NCBI GenBank assembly: GCA_026936325.1
Contig: JAPTHN010000001.1
Coordinates: 77,817,380 to 77,881,379 of the forward strand
Reading direction: 5' to 3'
From: Platynereis dumerilii
Taxonomy: Eukaryota; Annelida; Polychaeta; Phyllodocida; Nereididae
DNA length: 64,000 bases
Shown piece by piece: positions 44,169-56,900 of the stretch. The notes beneath the pieces are model-generated. The model did no database searches and had not been told where the DNA came from. It saw only the letters and a list, made by a program, of their open reading frames with translations. The translations under genes were made by a program, and so were the position numbers. Numbering within the stretch: position 1 is the first letter of the stretch; the number at the start of each line of letters is the position of its first letter.

Positions 44169-44692
44169 TAGGGGAGAGCGGGACACAGTGAGACACTTTT
44201 TTTATTTTCAAGTGTTCCAAAATGTTGGCAGTAACGAGTTAAATGAGATCAACTCTACATTATAGGTAATGACGTTGGATTATTGTCAAGTAGTTTCAGG
44301 TTCCTACCTTTTACAGGTTTGAAGAAATTTTGAGTTATGTCCATGCTCGTTAAGTGTCTCACTGTGCCCCGTGGGCGGGGCACAGTGAGACAGCAGGCAG
44401 GCGGGGCACATAACCCCCGATCCTCGGGACCTGCAGAATTGTTCCATCAATTGTTGCTACAGAAACTACTGTACTCTTATAATAGCAGCTGGCTAGGTGA
44501 TTTTTTAGGTCCGTTTTTGAGCATGTTTCGAAACTTCATCGCACAGGACACATGCACGACTTATTTAACCTGCCGCACCTGTAAACCAAAATTCTTTCTG
44601 ATGCTTCTCTTTGAATATGACTCACTAAAATCAGGAGTTTACTGCAGGCATTTTGTTTTTAATAGTGAATTGTAAGCTATGCCTTACATTCA

Positions 44693-44889
44693 TATTTGTT
44701 TTGTTTTTTTAATTTATTTACATACTTGTGTAAGTAATTGTTGGGGAAGCACAATTAAATATAGTTTTAATAACTCTTGTGCAACCCCTCACCAAAGCAT
44801 ATTGCAATGATAACACTGTGGATGTTTTATGTATATAAGTTGTTGTATGTACAAGCTTGGGTGAGAAATAAATATCTATCTATCTATCT
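44693..44889 (+). mobile_element. Retroposon-like insert with ATCT tail
   Basis: Absent from copies A and C at the same place. It is bounded by TTCA on both sides (44689-44692, 44890-44893) and ends in AAATAAATATCTATCTATCT. The simple 3' tail and short duplication point to a 5'-truncated LINE or SINE 3' end. The body does not match the SINE at 41173. Confidence 0.65.
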
Positions 44890-45079
44890 TTCAGGTCGTT
44901 TTGAGTGTATTTTACCATGTCTCACTGTGCCCCGCCTCCAACTGTCTCACAGTGCCCCACGCAGCTCTCTTTATAAAATTTTTGAATCCTGCGGACCAGA
45001 TGACTGTATTGTGGTTCATTATCTCACTAAACTAAGGCAAATAATCAAGGTTTGAATTCCGGGCAATTGATTTGCGTTG

Positions 45080-46012
45080 CCGTAATATGGGGTGAATCGG
45101 GACAGATTTGGTTGTTTTTCTGTGATAGCATGGACAAAAATCAACTCAGGAATCGAATTATGGTGTCAAATTGTGTCCGAACACAAGATCTAAGGTTCCA
45201 TAGGAGCTTGAAATGATATCTTAAGCTGCCAATGCTTAGGGCCCAAAAAACCACTCTCCCAATTCACCCCACAGTGTGTGGGGTGAATCGGGACACTGCA
45301 TTATTTCTACAATCAATACTTCCCAGCTTCTTTAAGTTGTTGTTTCTAGTGACAAAACATTAGAAAGCATCTTCAATGTGCAAAATATTTATTTTGAGGA
45401 AAATCTGAAATAAGTTTCCTTGAAAATATGCACATTTTAAAAAATGTCATAAATGACAGAAAACTATCAAAAATTGTAGTAATTTGCAAATTTTTCTGGT
45501 GATTGATAATTCTGGACTGAATCCATAATAAATGATGCCAAGTTCTATAATATCTATCAAAATTCCACGCCAGTACACTCAAATGAAAAGTGGTACAGTA
45601 TATTTTGGATTAATTCCGAAACTTAGCCATTGACCTTGATCTGAACCCATGACCAAACATGCATAATCCCATATCTAGCCTACTTTCTTGATCTCCTGAA
45701 ACCATTTTAAATTGAAAAAAAGTTTACTGTGAACTTGATGGCTCTGGTATTTATACTTTTTATGATACAAGGAAAGTTTTGCCAATTTGCGAAAACTCAA
45801 TTTCTGCAGGGGCAAGTTAAAAGTGCTGCAGCTACTCACTCCCTGCAGTTAGAATTATAAAACCCGACCACAATATACGCTATAATGCTTGCCAGATATA
45901 TGCCAAAAATTATGAACCTGGCTTAAATAGAAGTAGCTGTAGTTTAAGAAATAGAACACATTCCTATTCTGTCCCGATTCACCCCAGTGTCCCGATTCAC
46001 CCCATATTACGG
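45080..46012. mobile_element. Nested TIR element with GGGGTGAATCGGGAC ends
   Basis: Both ends read CCGTAATATGGGGTGAATC inward, a perfect inverted repeat that extends to CGGGAC. Comparison with copies A and C shows that it entered a TA in GCGTTATACC; the right TA is intact and the left now reads TG. The motif recurs subterminally (45277-45292 and 45971-45986). The 933 bp interior is AT-rich with no transposase. It is younger than copy B, which carries it. Confidence 0.85.
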
Positions 46013-46261
46013 TATACCATTTTTCTTGGGAATTATAACAAAAATTCGTTTAGCAAAATTATTTACTTATATCGGCTGAAAACCTAAATATTGAAATTCC
46101 ACTCTCAATATGCTGTGTAGGCATTCCGGATATAGGTCAGACTCTCACTTATTTACTTTTTGTAATATACAAAAGAGGGTTGATCTGTAAACAGTGCCAG
46201 CTAGACGCTACGGGCTTTGTCTCACTGTGCCCGCCGTCTTACTGTGCCCCGCTCTCCCCTA

Positions 46262-46767
46262 CTTCGCATCCAATTATTATAACAGAAAAAGTTATTAAAA
46301 ATTGCACCTAGTGTAGCAAAATAATCAGAGACTAGAATGGTAGACCCTTTTTCATTAGCAGTTGCTAAGTCATTGCTTATTGCTGAGCAATTGATGAATT
46401 GATTAGTTGCTGCATAATTCTTGCAAAGCTAATAAAATATTGCAATCATGGACGTTTGCCATCTAAATTATTTCAAGTCATTCACTATTCTGGTCATTAT
46501 AGTATCTGTGATTACCCCAGTTATTTATTCTGCCTACTCGCAATAGCATATTCAGCAAAACCAATACAAGGTATTGCTGAACTATGGTTGTTCAATAAAG
46601 CTACTACATATATAACTTCTTCTATCCGTTACAGAATATGTGCTAATTGTGAGACCATGAGTTCATTTAAACTTGTCTTGGAAATGTTAACCTAATGATG
46701 CCTTGGAGGCCTTTTTTCCAATCTTGTTTTTATCCTGTTCACTCTCTTTTTCCTGCATTCAGTGACA
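46262..46767. other. No gene seen
   Basis: AT-rich, with a 98-codon open frame at 46399-46695 that has no known motif. Nothing supported. Confidence 0.35.
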
Positions 46768-47223
46768 TGCAACCTTAAACTTGGCTAAAACTAACTCTAA
46801 ACCTAATTTTAACACTAAACCCTAATTATATAGCACTTCCACGAATGTTAGTATTGGCAGTTACACAAATGAATAATAAAGAACATTCACGAGTGTTAGT
46901 ATTTACACGAGCACCTATTCTCGTTTTTTCATGTCCACGAATTCGTACATGCTCGTTTTTACACCTCCACGAATTCATGAACATGCCAAATAATGAAAAA
47001 TATATACATGTAATTTTAACACTAAACCCTAATGATATGGCACTTCCACGAATGTAAGTGTTAGCAGATACACGAATGAATAATAAAGCACATTCACGAT
47101 TGTTAGTTATTACATGTACACTAGCCCTACGCTCGTTTTTTCATGTCCACCAATTCGTACATGCTCGTTTTTGCACCTCCACAAATTCGTGAACATGCCA
47201 AATAATGAAAAATATATACATGC
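46768..47223 (-). repeat. Dimer of the ACGAATTCGT repeat family
   Basis: Two tandem copies of a ~212 bp unit running from ATTTTAACACTAAACCCTAA to CCAAATAATGAAAAATATA, with TACTCGTTTTT-like, CCACGAATTCGTACATGCTC and GAATAATAAAG words in between. The unit is the complement of 13480-13700. The outer TIR tip found at 13835-13852 is missing on one side, so this is a rearranged, tandemly expanded form. Confidence 0.7.
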
Positions 47224-47713
47224 ATAATGCGCAGTATACATAGATGGATTTTGTAGTCCTCTTAGCGGACAGAGATGCAGCATTCCTTCACTGCAAAAAA
47301 TACAGTCAGCACATGAATACTTCACTGTTAATTGCATGATTAGACACCAAATGCATACACTAATATACAACATTGAGTCACAAAACTGTTAAATAATTAC
47401 AAAAGTTCAGATGGAAATATTGCGGAAGACTGCAAGCCCACTACCACTCCTCCTGAAATTTTCATCCATGGCCTGCATGCTTTAGTGTGCTGTAGCAGGT
47501 ACATCATATTTATAAATGTACTATATCATATCATATATGACAAAATGATATAGATTTTATCACAAATCTCGTTTTTGTCCTTTGGTACATTTGAGGCTCA
47601 GTGCTACCAATGCTGTACTAATGCAATCGAATGAACTAAGTGAAAAGAAAAATACTGGCAATACGAAGCTAGACATCTGTGTTGTTGCTTTCAATACAAA
47701 TTTTCAGTAAAAG
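47224..47713. other. No gene seen
   Basis: AT-rich DNA with a CATATCATATATGACAAAATGATATAG patch near 47520-47550. Nothing supported. Confidence 0.35.
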
Positions 47714-47715
47714 TA

Positions 47716-48525
47716 GGGGAGAGCGGGGCACAGTGAGACGGCGGGCTCAGTGAGACAAAGCCCGTAGCGTCTAGCTGGTACTGTTTACAGATCAACCCTC
47801 TTTTGTATATTACAAAAAGTAAGTAAGTGAGAGTCTGACCTATATCCAGAATGCCTACACAGCATATCGAGAGTGGAATTTCAATATTTAGGTTTTAGCC
47901 GATAAAAGTAAATAATTTTGCTAAACGACTTTTTGTTATAATTCCCAAGAAAAATGGTATAACGCAAATAAATTGCCAGGAATTCAAACCTTGATTATTT
48001 GCCTTAGTTTAGTGAGATAATGAACCACAATACAGGCATCTGGTCCGCAGGATTCAAAAATTTTATAAAGAGAGCTGCGTGGGGCACTGTGAGACAGTTG
48101 GAGGCGGGGCAAAGTGAGACATGGTAAAATACACTCAAAACGACCTGAATGCAAGGCATAGCTTACAATTCACTATTAAAAACAAAATGCCTGCTATAAG
48201 AGTACAGTAGTTTCTGTAGCAACAATTGATGGAACAATTCTGCAGGTCCCGAGGATCGGGGGTTATGGCGGCAGATGCCCTGTCTCACTGTGCCCCGCCT
48301 GCTGTCTCACTGTGCCCCGCCCACGGGGCACAGTGAGACACTAAGCGAGCATGGACGAAACTCAAAATTTTTCCAAACCTGTAAAAGGTAGGAACCTGAA
48401 ACTACTTGACAATATACCCAACGTCATTACCTATAATGTAGACCTGATCTCATTTAACTCGTTACTGCCAACATTTTGGAACACCTGAAAATAAAAAAAG
48501 TGTCTCACTGTGTCCCGCTCTCCCC
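47716..48525 (-). mobile_element. GGGGCACAGTGAGAC element, copy C
   Basis: Reverse orientation relative to copies A and B, with the same ends and TA on both sides (47714-47715, 48526-48527). It is 810 bp, with an internal deletion of ~170 bases around 48190 relative to copy A. The target rebuilt from the flanks, GTAAAAGTATACTTTTAC, is itself a perfect palindrome. No coding capacity. Confidence 0.85.
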
Positions 48526-48527
48526 TA

Positions 48528-51500
48528 TACTTTTACCACCCAGAAAATCGACTTTTACAAATGAAAAGGAAAGATCAGAGTCCATAAAATTGTTTTAAAA
48601 GGGAACACATCCATTCAAATTGGAATATGGCCAAAAAAGATGGTAACGTTCACAATGTGTCATAGATTTCGAGTGAGACTGATTTGCCAGTCCATCATCC
48701 ATCGTATCTAAACCAGCACAATCAGTATCTAAAAATGATGGCACATCATACATTCTTGTTTTATAACGTCATCAGCTGACATTCACTTTGCGTCCGACGC
48801 AGTGCTGTCTTATGGTCTGTTTTTAAAATACTAGGACTTTAATTTGCTTCCGAATAGCTCTTTTGTCTTTCCACAGGCTTTTACTTGTTTGTGCACAAAC
48901 AAAAATGCCATCGAACATTTTTATTCATAAATAATTATTATTGTACAAATGTGCAGAATGAATGTCTGCAGTAATTGGGAGGCTTTTCAGAACTCTCATT
49001 ACATTGAAAATATCCAGTTTAATTGGTTCCATTGTTCATCCTCCTGCCTTATTTATGGGTATTTTGTTATCATGTTGCTTTTTAAATGTCTTTTCAATCT
49101 GTCTCAATGGCGTCTCTTCGGCTAACCACTTCACTTGTTGTTGCTGTTTGAGAAGTTGTGTTCAACGGATGTCTTGAGACTGAGATGTTGCCTCATCCAT
49201 CTTAAGCCAATGGCAGGGCTGATACATTGAGGGACGGTGTTGTAGGCTAGCTTCACAAAGAAAGCTCAACCACATTTTAAAATAAGCTTCTTAGCTCCAC
49301 TTGCTGACCAGGGTTTCAAACACTTTTGTCAAAGCAACTATAAGACATTTCACTGGACCAATCCTGTTCTGTTATGGGGTTGGTTCTTTTGAGGTTATCT
49401 AAGTTTTCACTTCAACTTTTTTGGGTCGATATTATATACCACTATGATTACAGCTAACAAGTAAGGAATAGCAATGTTCAGTCAAAATATGGATGATTGT
49501 GACAGTAAAACAATTTTTTAAGTCATAAGAATCAGTAAGTGAGGTTTGGATTGTTCGTCTGTCGACTAATCATTGTTATAAATGTGACAATAAAAATATG
49601 ACATGCTTACCGTTTGCATGAACCAAATAATATCTTCATAAGATGAAGAAAGAATATTGGACAATTGGACAGAAATGCTATTATTCCAAAAGGATTATTT
49701 TAATCCATAATTGTTAACGATATAATTAACCCACAGATGTTCAACCCAAACGTCAATTACTATTTTTTGTGACATAAAAACTGATTGTATTGAGGACACT
49801 GGTGTTATTCATTTCCTAAAATGAGTGTCAGCAACAGTAATGAACACAAAACTCAATAACTTCTAATGGTCCCTTGCATTAGGCCTCATTCAGTGTCTAT
49901 CTTAATAAGATATACACTGTTTAAGCAATTTTGGTTTGTACATTGTTTGCATCATATTCTAATATAATGTCACTTGAGACAAAGCACTTTTCACAAAGCA
50001 GAAATGGATTGTCAACTTGTAGGGGTTCTTCATGCAAATATGAATATAAACTTTTGTTAAGGCCACTATTCTTAGTAAATAGAGGCTTCTGATAAGTAGG
50101 CCATCCATTCTATTTATCTGGAAACAGGCCACCAACTCAAGTGCATGTAGTTATTCTAATTTTGAATGGGACAAGTGTAATCAACAATGATGAAGGCTCC
50201 CTTTAAGTGGTCGTTGGTTAGGGACACTACATCTGCAGTTGAGGCATTTCATAATGGTACCCATGACAACAGAGAATGTGTTAGATTATGAATATGATTC
50301 AACAATGCAGACACCTCTTCATAGGATCCTGGCTCTTGCCATTGAAAGAAATGTAAACAACACTCAGAATGAGTGATGCTGTAAAGTGGCAAGGAGTACA
50401 CCGAGGGCAAGGTGAATCGAAGCTCAGAATGCAAATGGTCTCCTGGACCTTGATATTTTGAGATAAGGGCTTGTCCTGGTATTATGTGGTACACTTCCAA
50501 AGCTGCTTTAGAGCTCTCAATTATTGTCAGGGGCAGAATTATCCCAATGCAATTGGCATACTTACCTCTTTTTACATCTTACTTTAATTGTGTCACCAAA
50601 CTGAATCATGCTGAAAATAGTACAAGAAATTCAAGAAGGGTACCATAATAACAATACATGTCTATATTACTCAAGTAAACTTTCATGTCTAATAATTTGG
50701 CAAGAAATGAAATTATGATGATTGGATAAATTCAATTCTTCTGATCAGCTTTGCTAAAAACACCTCTGTCAAATAATTTGGCACTTATGTGTATAAAGAG
50801 TAAGAATTAAGAGATATGCAGAACCCTCTTACATATATTGGTAGGTAGCCTATACTAAATGAATAAAACTTTTGATCCTGACTAAACCTAATTGGGATAT
50901 TCTTCCCCTCATACATGTAAGGACAAAGACACTCCAACAAAGTTATCAAAATCAGCATTTGTTGGCCTTCTTGAGTCGTGTCTAGATTTAAGTGAACGAA
51001 TAACTGTTGTGAATTTTGAATGAACTATTTTTTTTATTACAAAAACATTTCTGCATTTATACTCAATAGTAGTTGAATAATTATTAGGCTAATGGTTGAC
51101 ATTCAATTAATTTGAAACATTTGACATAGATAATGTATACATTGTAAAGTGCTCAAAATCATTAGTTTAGAAGGGAGTGATTGATTGAAAAAGATCTTGC
51201 CTTTTGGGATAATAGCTTATATATAAATTTCATTTTTTCTGCAAAAGACAAGACAACAGTATTGAGGTACTCTGATGATGGTGCTGCGACAGTACAAAAG
51301 GCTTTTTAGTCTCCAGGAAGACCTACACTGTACGTGTAGTTTCACTTCAAGTTAAGTCACACATAACCTTCTTCAGCCTTTTCTTGCAGGCTCAGCACTC
51401 ACTAAGGTTCATTGAACTGTGGACAAGCGCTGGGTTAGCTGTTGCTTGGCATATGTTTATATGCCACGTGTATATTTCGTATCTTTTTCAACCTTCACTC

Positions 51501-53454
51501 ATGTTCCTTCTCTCTTCACAGTTTTCATTCCTTCGCACCTTCGCTCCCTATTGTGCATTCGCCTTCCTGAGTCTATTTCTATATTTTGTTTCCTTCACCT
51601 CTCAGCTGTCACAAACTTCGGGTCCACTATATTTCTCCTTATTGTCCTTTCTTCTTGTCGCGTCTTTTTCTTTCCCACCCTCCTCTCCCTATATTCTTTC
51701 TCGATTTTTCCCACCCTCCTCTCCCTATATTCTTTCTCGATTTCTCCTTCCTCTTTCTCCTCTGTTCTCGTGAAGTCCTCACTCTTTGACCTTCCAAATT
51801 TCAGGGGCTTCCCCCTCAAATCCTTTTGTAAATTTTTTTTCATATTCAAAATTTTATTTTACTAATTCTCACTAGGGTGTAATTGGCCCTATGGGGTTCG
51901 CTCATGTTCCCCACTTTCATGTATCTTTAATCACTGTTTGTACTCATTATAACTTCATTATTCAGGTACTTGTAGTACGGACCTATGTTATGTCCGTCCA
52001 TGGGCAGTCTGTGTGCCCTTATGTACATGTACTTCACTTCGTAACTTCATCCATGTCTTGTCTTTGTTACTCATAGATGTTATGTGTTTGTCTTGTCGAG
52101 TATTTGTGTGTGTGTTGCTTAAAGTCAGATTAAACTGGCACAGCGGCCATTCTTAATATCCTACTGTTTTCAGTGTTATTTGTCCACTCAGGTTCAACAC
52201 TCTTCTGGTGTCAGGAATAGCTTCTTATTGTTGCACAATGCCCACACACAGTACACAGTTTGCGAGGTTTTTTCCAATGGTGTATGAAACAAGAAGCTAC
52301 ATGTTGCTGCATTTCTCTGAAACTCCAAATGTAAATCGCATGATTCTAATGATGCATAGCACAGGGAAAGCTTGTTTTAAATATCTCTCTATAGGTGCAA
52401 TGTATTACAGATCTCTTCTTTTGATTGAAAAAGAACAAGCAGTTCAGAATTTTGAGACATGATCATAATAGCAAGAAAATCTGGAAGTCTAGATTTCAAC
52501 ATTCATTCCCATGAAATACAGATTATGTTTATTAGAAGAATTTGAGACATCGCGAAATGCCTTTCTGCCAAATTGCCATCATTAATTTGTTGTACAGCAA
52601 TATACCTCGATCGAAAGTGATCTTAAAATGACATATTGACAGCTGAGCTGGTAGAAGCAATTATTGCAAGTAGCTTTATTTAGAAAATAGGCATCTAGTT
52701 AGGACACGGCTATAGATGTAACATTTGACAATTTATATTTATTAAAAATACTTTCCCATTATTTAAGATTAAGGTTGTATAGCTTTGAATCCATTGGTAA
52801 CAAAGATTAAATTTTACATTTGTATTATGATTGTATATGTGTAGGTCCACAATGACTCATGCAATACATGTTGCCATACAGAACAAAAAACAAAAACTGT
52901 TAGCATTATGTGTATTGCATGACATTGACATTGGTTATTTGCATGAAAGGATTTCCATCAGACATCAGGCTTTGTTTAGATATTCTCCTGACATTGCATG
53001 CGAATGTTCCTGGTTGATCATTGGTAGAATTTTATTTTTAAGAGAATAGAAAATATATTCTGCACAGAACTTTATGAGAGACAGACCTTCAGAAAGTGCA
53101 TCAGCACTCCTTTTGCATGAAAGTGAACAAGAAATTGAAGGAATCATCATACAATTTTGCCCTGTTGTATTTCTTTGACTGATGGCTTCGTTACATTCAT
53201 TTTTGGTGCTTGTTGCAATGAAATGTTTTTCTTCTGGAAGACAAACATCAAACAGAAATTACAGTATGCAAAAAACATCTGGGCACAAAACTTCTGATTT
53301 ATAAAGTGCATGCAAACATGGTGCCGCTTTTTTCCTGTTTTCTTATGCAATGAAGCATGATGAGAAATGAAAAAGTAGTTTTGAAGTATGCCAGAAGAAC
53401 CTGTTTGTGTCTAACATTGAAGTACTTTGAGAGACTATGCTCTGATGCAACAAT
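48528..53454. other. Five kilobases without a recognisable gene
   Basis: AT-rich throughout. 51376-52140 is pyrimidine-rich on the plus strand, with overlapping open frames of up to 148 codons that contain only low-complexity Ser/Phe/Leu sequence. No TIR element, SINE or RNA gene could be bounded. If a host intron is present anywhere in the window, this is a likely place, but no exon was identified. Confidence 0.4.
51672..51743 (+). repeat. 36 bp tandem duplication
   Basis: Two adjacent copies of a unit reading CCCACCCTCCTCTCCCTATA followed by TTCTTTCTCGATTTTT, nearly identical. It lies in a pyrimidine-rich tract. Confidence 0.8.
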
Positions 53455-55669
53455 ATGTAAGATGATTGATCAATTTTTTTCATTATTCAACGCACAATAG
53501 AATTCTGGTCATTCCCTTCTCCAGATGAATTAACACATGCTCAATAATTCAATTGATCAAATTAATTAACCACTAAATCCCATTAACTGCCGCCATTCTC
53601 AGGCATTTTCTGAACAAAGAACACTTTTAATTTACTGGAATTAGCGAGAGTTTATCTCCTGGCTCGTGTTTCCACAGTATGTAATCTCCTGATTATTGAA
53701 GAATTGACAGCGTAATTCGATTTCATGACAGACCTTTGTTGGTGTAAATTGAAGTTTTCATCAAGCATATCTGTGAAACTGACTTTGAACCTTTGTTGAA
53801 TCAGATAAATTGTGCCAAATGGTTATTCAGGCAGGCATAGAAATGAGATAAGACTAAATAATCTAGATCTAATTTACTTTATCTTAAAACAATTTGACAG
53901 TGATATTTCAGGGGCAGTATCTGCAAAATGTCGAACCCCCGGGGGGTTCACAAATGAAAATGAACTAAATTTTTTCGTGAAAATATTAATTTTTACATTG
54001 AAATCTACGAGCACCTTAAATCCCACCTGCGAATCCGTGCTGTATTCAAAGGCATAGCGTATACAGGCAAATGAAGCTCATACCATCAAATTACAATTTT
54101 ATTTAGCTAAGAATTGATGCAAACAACAGACCTAACATCGTGACACACAGCTTGTAGCGAAGGCATTCATTATGTGAAACAAAATTTGCTGTCAGTGTCC
54201 TGGGATTTGTCTGGCAATAACCCTTTTGAAGAGTTGATCCACTAAATACGTGTCACATCTATGTGTTGGTCCAATGCAATATGTGTAGTATAGACCCAGA
54301 AGCTTGTATGTGATAGCCTGATTAGTTTGGAAGTTGGGAGATACTGAGCTGGAGCAAAAATCTGAGCAAAAAAGTATTTACTGACACTTGTACCTAGGGT
54401 GTGGATTTATGTATCACTATATATAATATATATTATTATATAGAATATTTCTAATTATGGTACAAACAGAGTATTGCAACAATTCAGATCACCCATTTTA
54501 AAAGACTTTACCTGGTGTTCGAGCCATTATGAGGTGTATGAAGTAACTTGTAACAACTTTGGGTTCAATATCCTTTAGCGTGAATAAACTCAAGTTTGTT
54601 GAATTTGTTTTAATGCAGAACACTGTTGATACCTTCTGTCTAACTACCCACGTCGTGTACATGTCGGGGAACCACTTACATTTTGCTATGTGAAATTTGT
54701 TAATTATGTATCCAAATAGTCATTTGCTTGCTTTCTATCTCCACTAGGAGATTATCATCCAATTTCGTTTTCTTCAATATCGATACAATTTGATTCACGC
54801 GCCAGACTGGTCAAAAGTGTTTTAGGGAGAAATTAAGACAAATTTTAATTACTGTAATTTCAAAGCATGATATAGCCTACACGCTTATTCAAATGCATTG
54901 TATACTCCGTTCACTTCTTATCATTCTGCTAATATGAACTTCATCTTATTCCAAAGCTTTAAACTGGAAGGCAGTCTCGGTAGACATCAAATTGCCTATT
55001 AAAGATTTCTTTTATCATCAGAATCAATTCCAATCCTTCATGTTAAAAAAAAACCTTTAAAGTTGAAAGACAGGCCCGGTAGACATCAAATTGCCTATTA
55101 AGGAATGTTCTCTTATCATCAAAATCAATTCCAATCCTTCAAGTTGCCTGCGTGACAAGTTTAGAATATGTTTTCAGTTAAGTAGTATTTTCGTAAAGTC
55201 AGACAAAAACAACTGGGTCTGCAGAAAGGACCAAACAACCATGGACTGAAAAAGCCAATACTTGTGCCTGGGATGGTTACACGTTTTGCCCCTCAAAGCA
55301 ATTACTAGAATGACAACCATCTGTAATTGATGGCTTTCCGGAGAAGAGGGAAACTAAAACTTCTTTTGCAATACGGTAGTGAGGATCATCCTATCACTAA
55401 TGGTTAGATAACCTTATGAGCAATTGGTATCCATCATGTGGTGTCGAAGCAGTGCTATGTATGCTTCTTTGCAAATGAGGCTGCTTATAGGGGTGTGATT
55501 TCTCATCATTATTATATACTTGGCCATGAATTAAGTAGGCCGTTAACTGGATTTTTCAGGGCCTTCATATGCCATAATGTATGGAGGGCCATAATCTGGT
55601 TAGCACATGGGGGCCATAATCTTATTAACACATGGGCAGGTGGTGCCCTCTGGTGTATTATACGCTTCG

Positions 55670-55692
55670 TGACGTCACCAGACGTGACGTCA
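55670..55692 (+). promoter_or_regulatory. Two perfect CRE palindromes TGACGTCA
   Basis: TGACGTCA occurs at 55670-55677 and 55685-55692, with a further GTGACG just downstream (55694-55699). TGACGTCA is the consensus site for CREB/ATF bZIP factors. Two perfect sites 15 bases apart, centre to centre, in AT-rich DNA are unlikely by chance, but no transcription unit is visible. They lie inside the block that is specific to copy II. Confidence 0.35.
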
Positions 55693-55910
55693 TGGTGACG
55701 TTGTTGACTTGAGGAATACAATTCGGCATGAAAGTTGGTCCGATTTGGAAAATTCAAAAGCCTAAGACTATTGTAGCGCACTACAGATCACAGAAATGAG
55801 CTTAGATTTGCTCTATCTTCAAAAATAACGACGCCAGAAGGCAAAACGCGACGGCCGTCATGAGTAAGGTAAATCAAAATTCAAAGTGCATTATGAAATT
55901 GTGAAGGTAT

Positions 55911-56048
55911 AAAGTATATAATAATGATAATAACATTTTATTTGTCGGTCATTATGGGGTATTAATCAGTTATGGCCCTCGGGCTGTAACTGATTAATAC
56001 CCCATAATGCCCTCCAAAAAATGTTATTATCATTATTATATACTTTTT
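55911..56048. repeat. Near-perfect 138 bp palindrome
   Basis: The arms at 55911-55976 and 55984-56048 pair through AAAGTATATAATAATGATAA, TAACATTTT and ATTATGGGGTATTAATCAGT, with only a handful of mismatches around a TCG loop. The DNA could extrude a cruciform, and the RNA would form a long hairpin. The arm tips also match 55507-55521, the left edge of the copy-II-specific block. Confidence 0.85.
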
Positions 56049-56900
56049 TTTTTTCATTATAAAATTGTGCACAAGGGTTAATCTTAATGTGGAAGGGAGA
56101 CTGCATTTGGCTTGACACTTGCTAATAATAATGGTGCTTGTCACATATAAGAGATAGATAAATATACATTCTGATTATGGCTTTTCAATTTTCGATAAAA
56201 GCAATTATCAATATTAACTAGCTGAATTTGTTCTTGCAATGTCATGGATAATTATCTTTATGGTTTTATATATACTTTTGATGGAATCTAAATATCATAT
56301 TTCTTATAATTTTGCTCATGCAGAAGATAACAGTCCATTTTCCTTTCATCCAGGCCAGGCAGCGAGATTAGATTCACATGCCAGACTTCTTTGTTGTTAG
56401 AGACATATTTCCAATGAAGTCTGCCCATAATTTCTAGTAGCTCGTTTAATCATCTACATGTATTCCTTGGAAAAGGAATTATTCTGCACTGTATATTATT
56501 CTATATTTTCAAAATCACTTTACATATTTTTAATCGGTGTCAAATTTGATACATTCTGTAGAATGTTGAAAAGAGTAGGCTTGATGGTTTTGGAAGAACA
56601 TTTCAGACTGACAGATTAAAATAGAAAGAAAGGTAAAACCCGGTTAGTCAAGACTTGACCACTCTATTATCAATGGTGTGAGATAACTGATATTTCAGCT
56701 TGTAGTTATTACTGTCACATTGTTTGTCTTTTGGAATATTTCACATGAGCTCACATTTATCGTACGCTGTAAAGTATTGATAAGCTGCAGCTGCATGGTC
56801 TCTCTCTGTGATATGTGACTTAGTGATGTGGGTTAAAATCACTGAACAAGAGAGAAACTTTATTTTTCATACTGGAAACCAATGGTAGTCTACAATGATA

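Larger units (their letters stand above)
44171..46259 (+). mobile_element. GGGGCACAGTGAGAC element, copy B, with two nested insertions
   Basis: Same ends as copy A (GGGGAGAGCGGGACACAGTG at the left, its complement at the right) with TA on both sides. Sequence outside the insertions follows copy A closely. The element is 2089 bp because a ~197 bp retroposon-like piece (44693-44889) and a 933 bp TIR element (45080-46012) lie inside it. The unbroken sequences in copies A and C show both empty sites. Confidence 0.85.
53455..56900 (+). repeat. Long diverged repeat family, copy II
   Basis: It aligns with copy III (complement of 59470-63700) for nearly its whole length. Blocks include GACACACAGCTTGTAGCGAAGGC (54139), CAAAATTTGCTGTCAGTGTCC (54181), GGACCAAACAACCATGGACTG (55228), ATCATCCTATCACTAATGG (55385) and CAGCTGCATGGTCTCTCTC (56788). 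It differs by indels, the largest being a ~0.54 kb block at 55507-56045. It ends near 56900, where copy III continues. No conserved open frame. Confidence 0.8.

Noticed and set aside
51384-51865. Overlapping plus-strand frames of up to 148 codons
   Set aside because: Pyrimidine-rich low-complexity DNA with a 36 bp duplication; two frames are open at once and neither has a motif.
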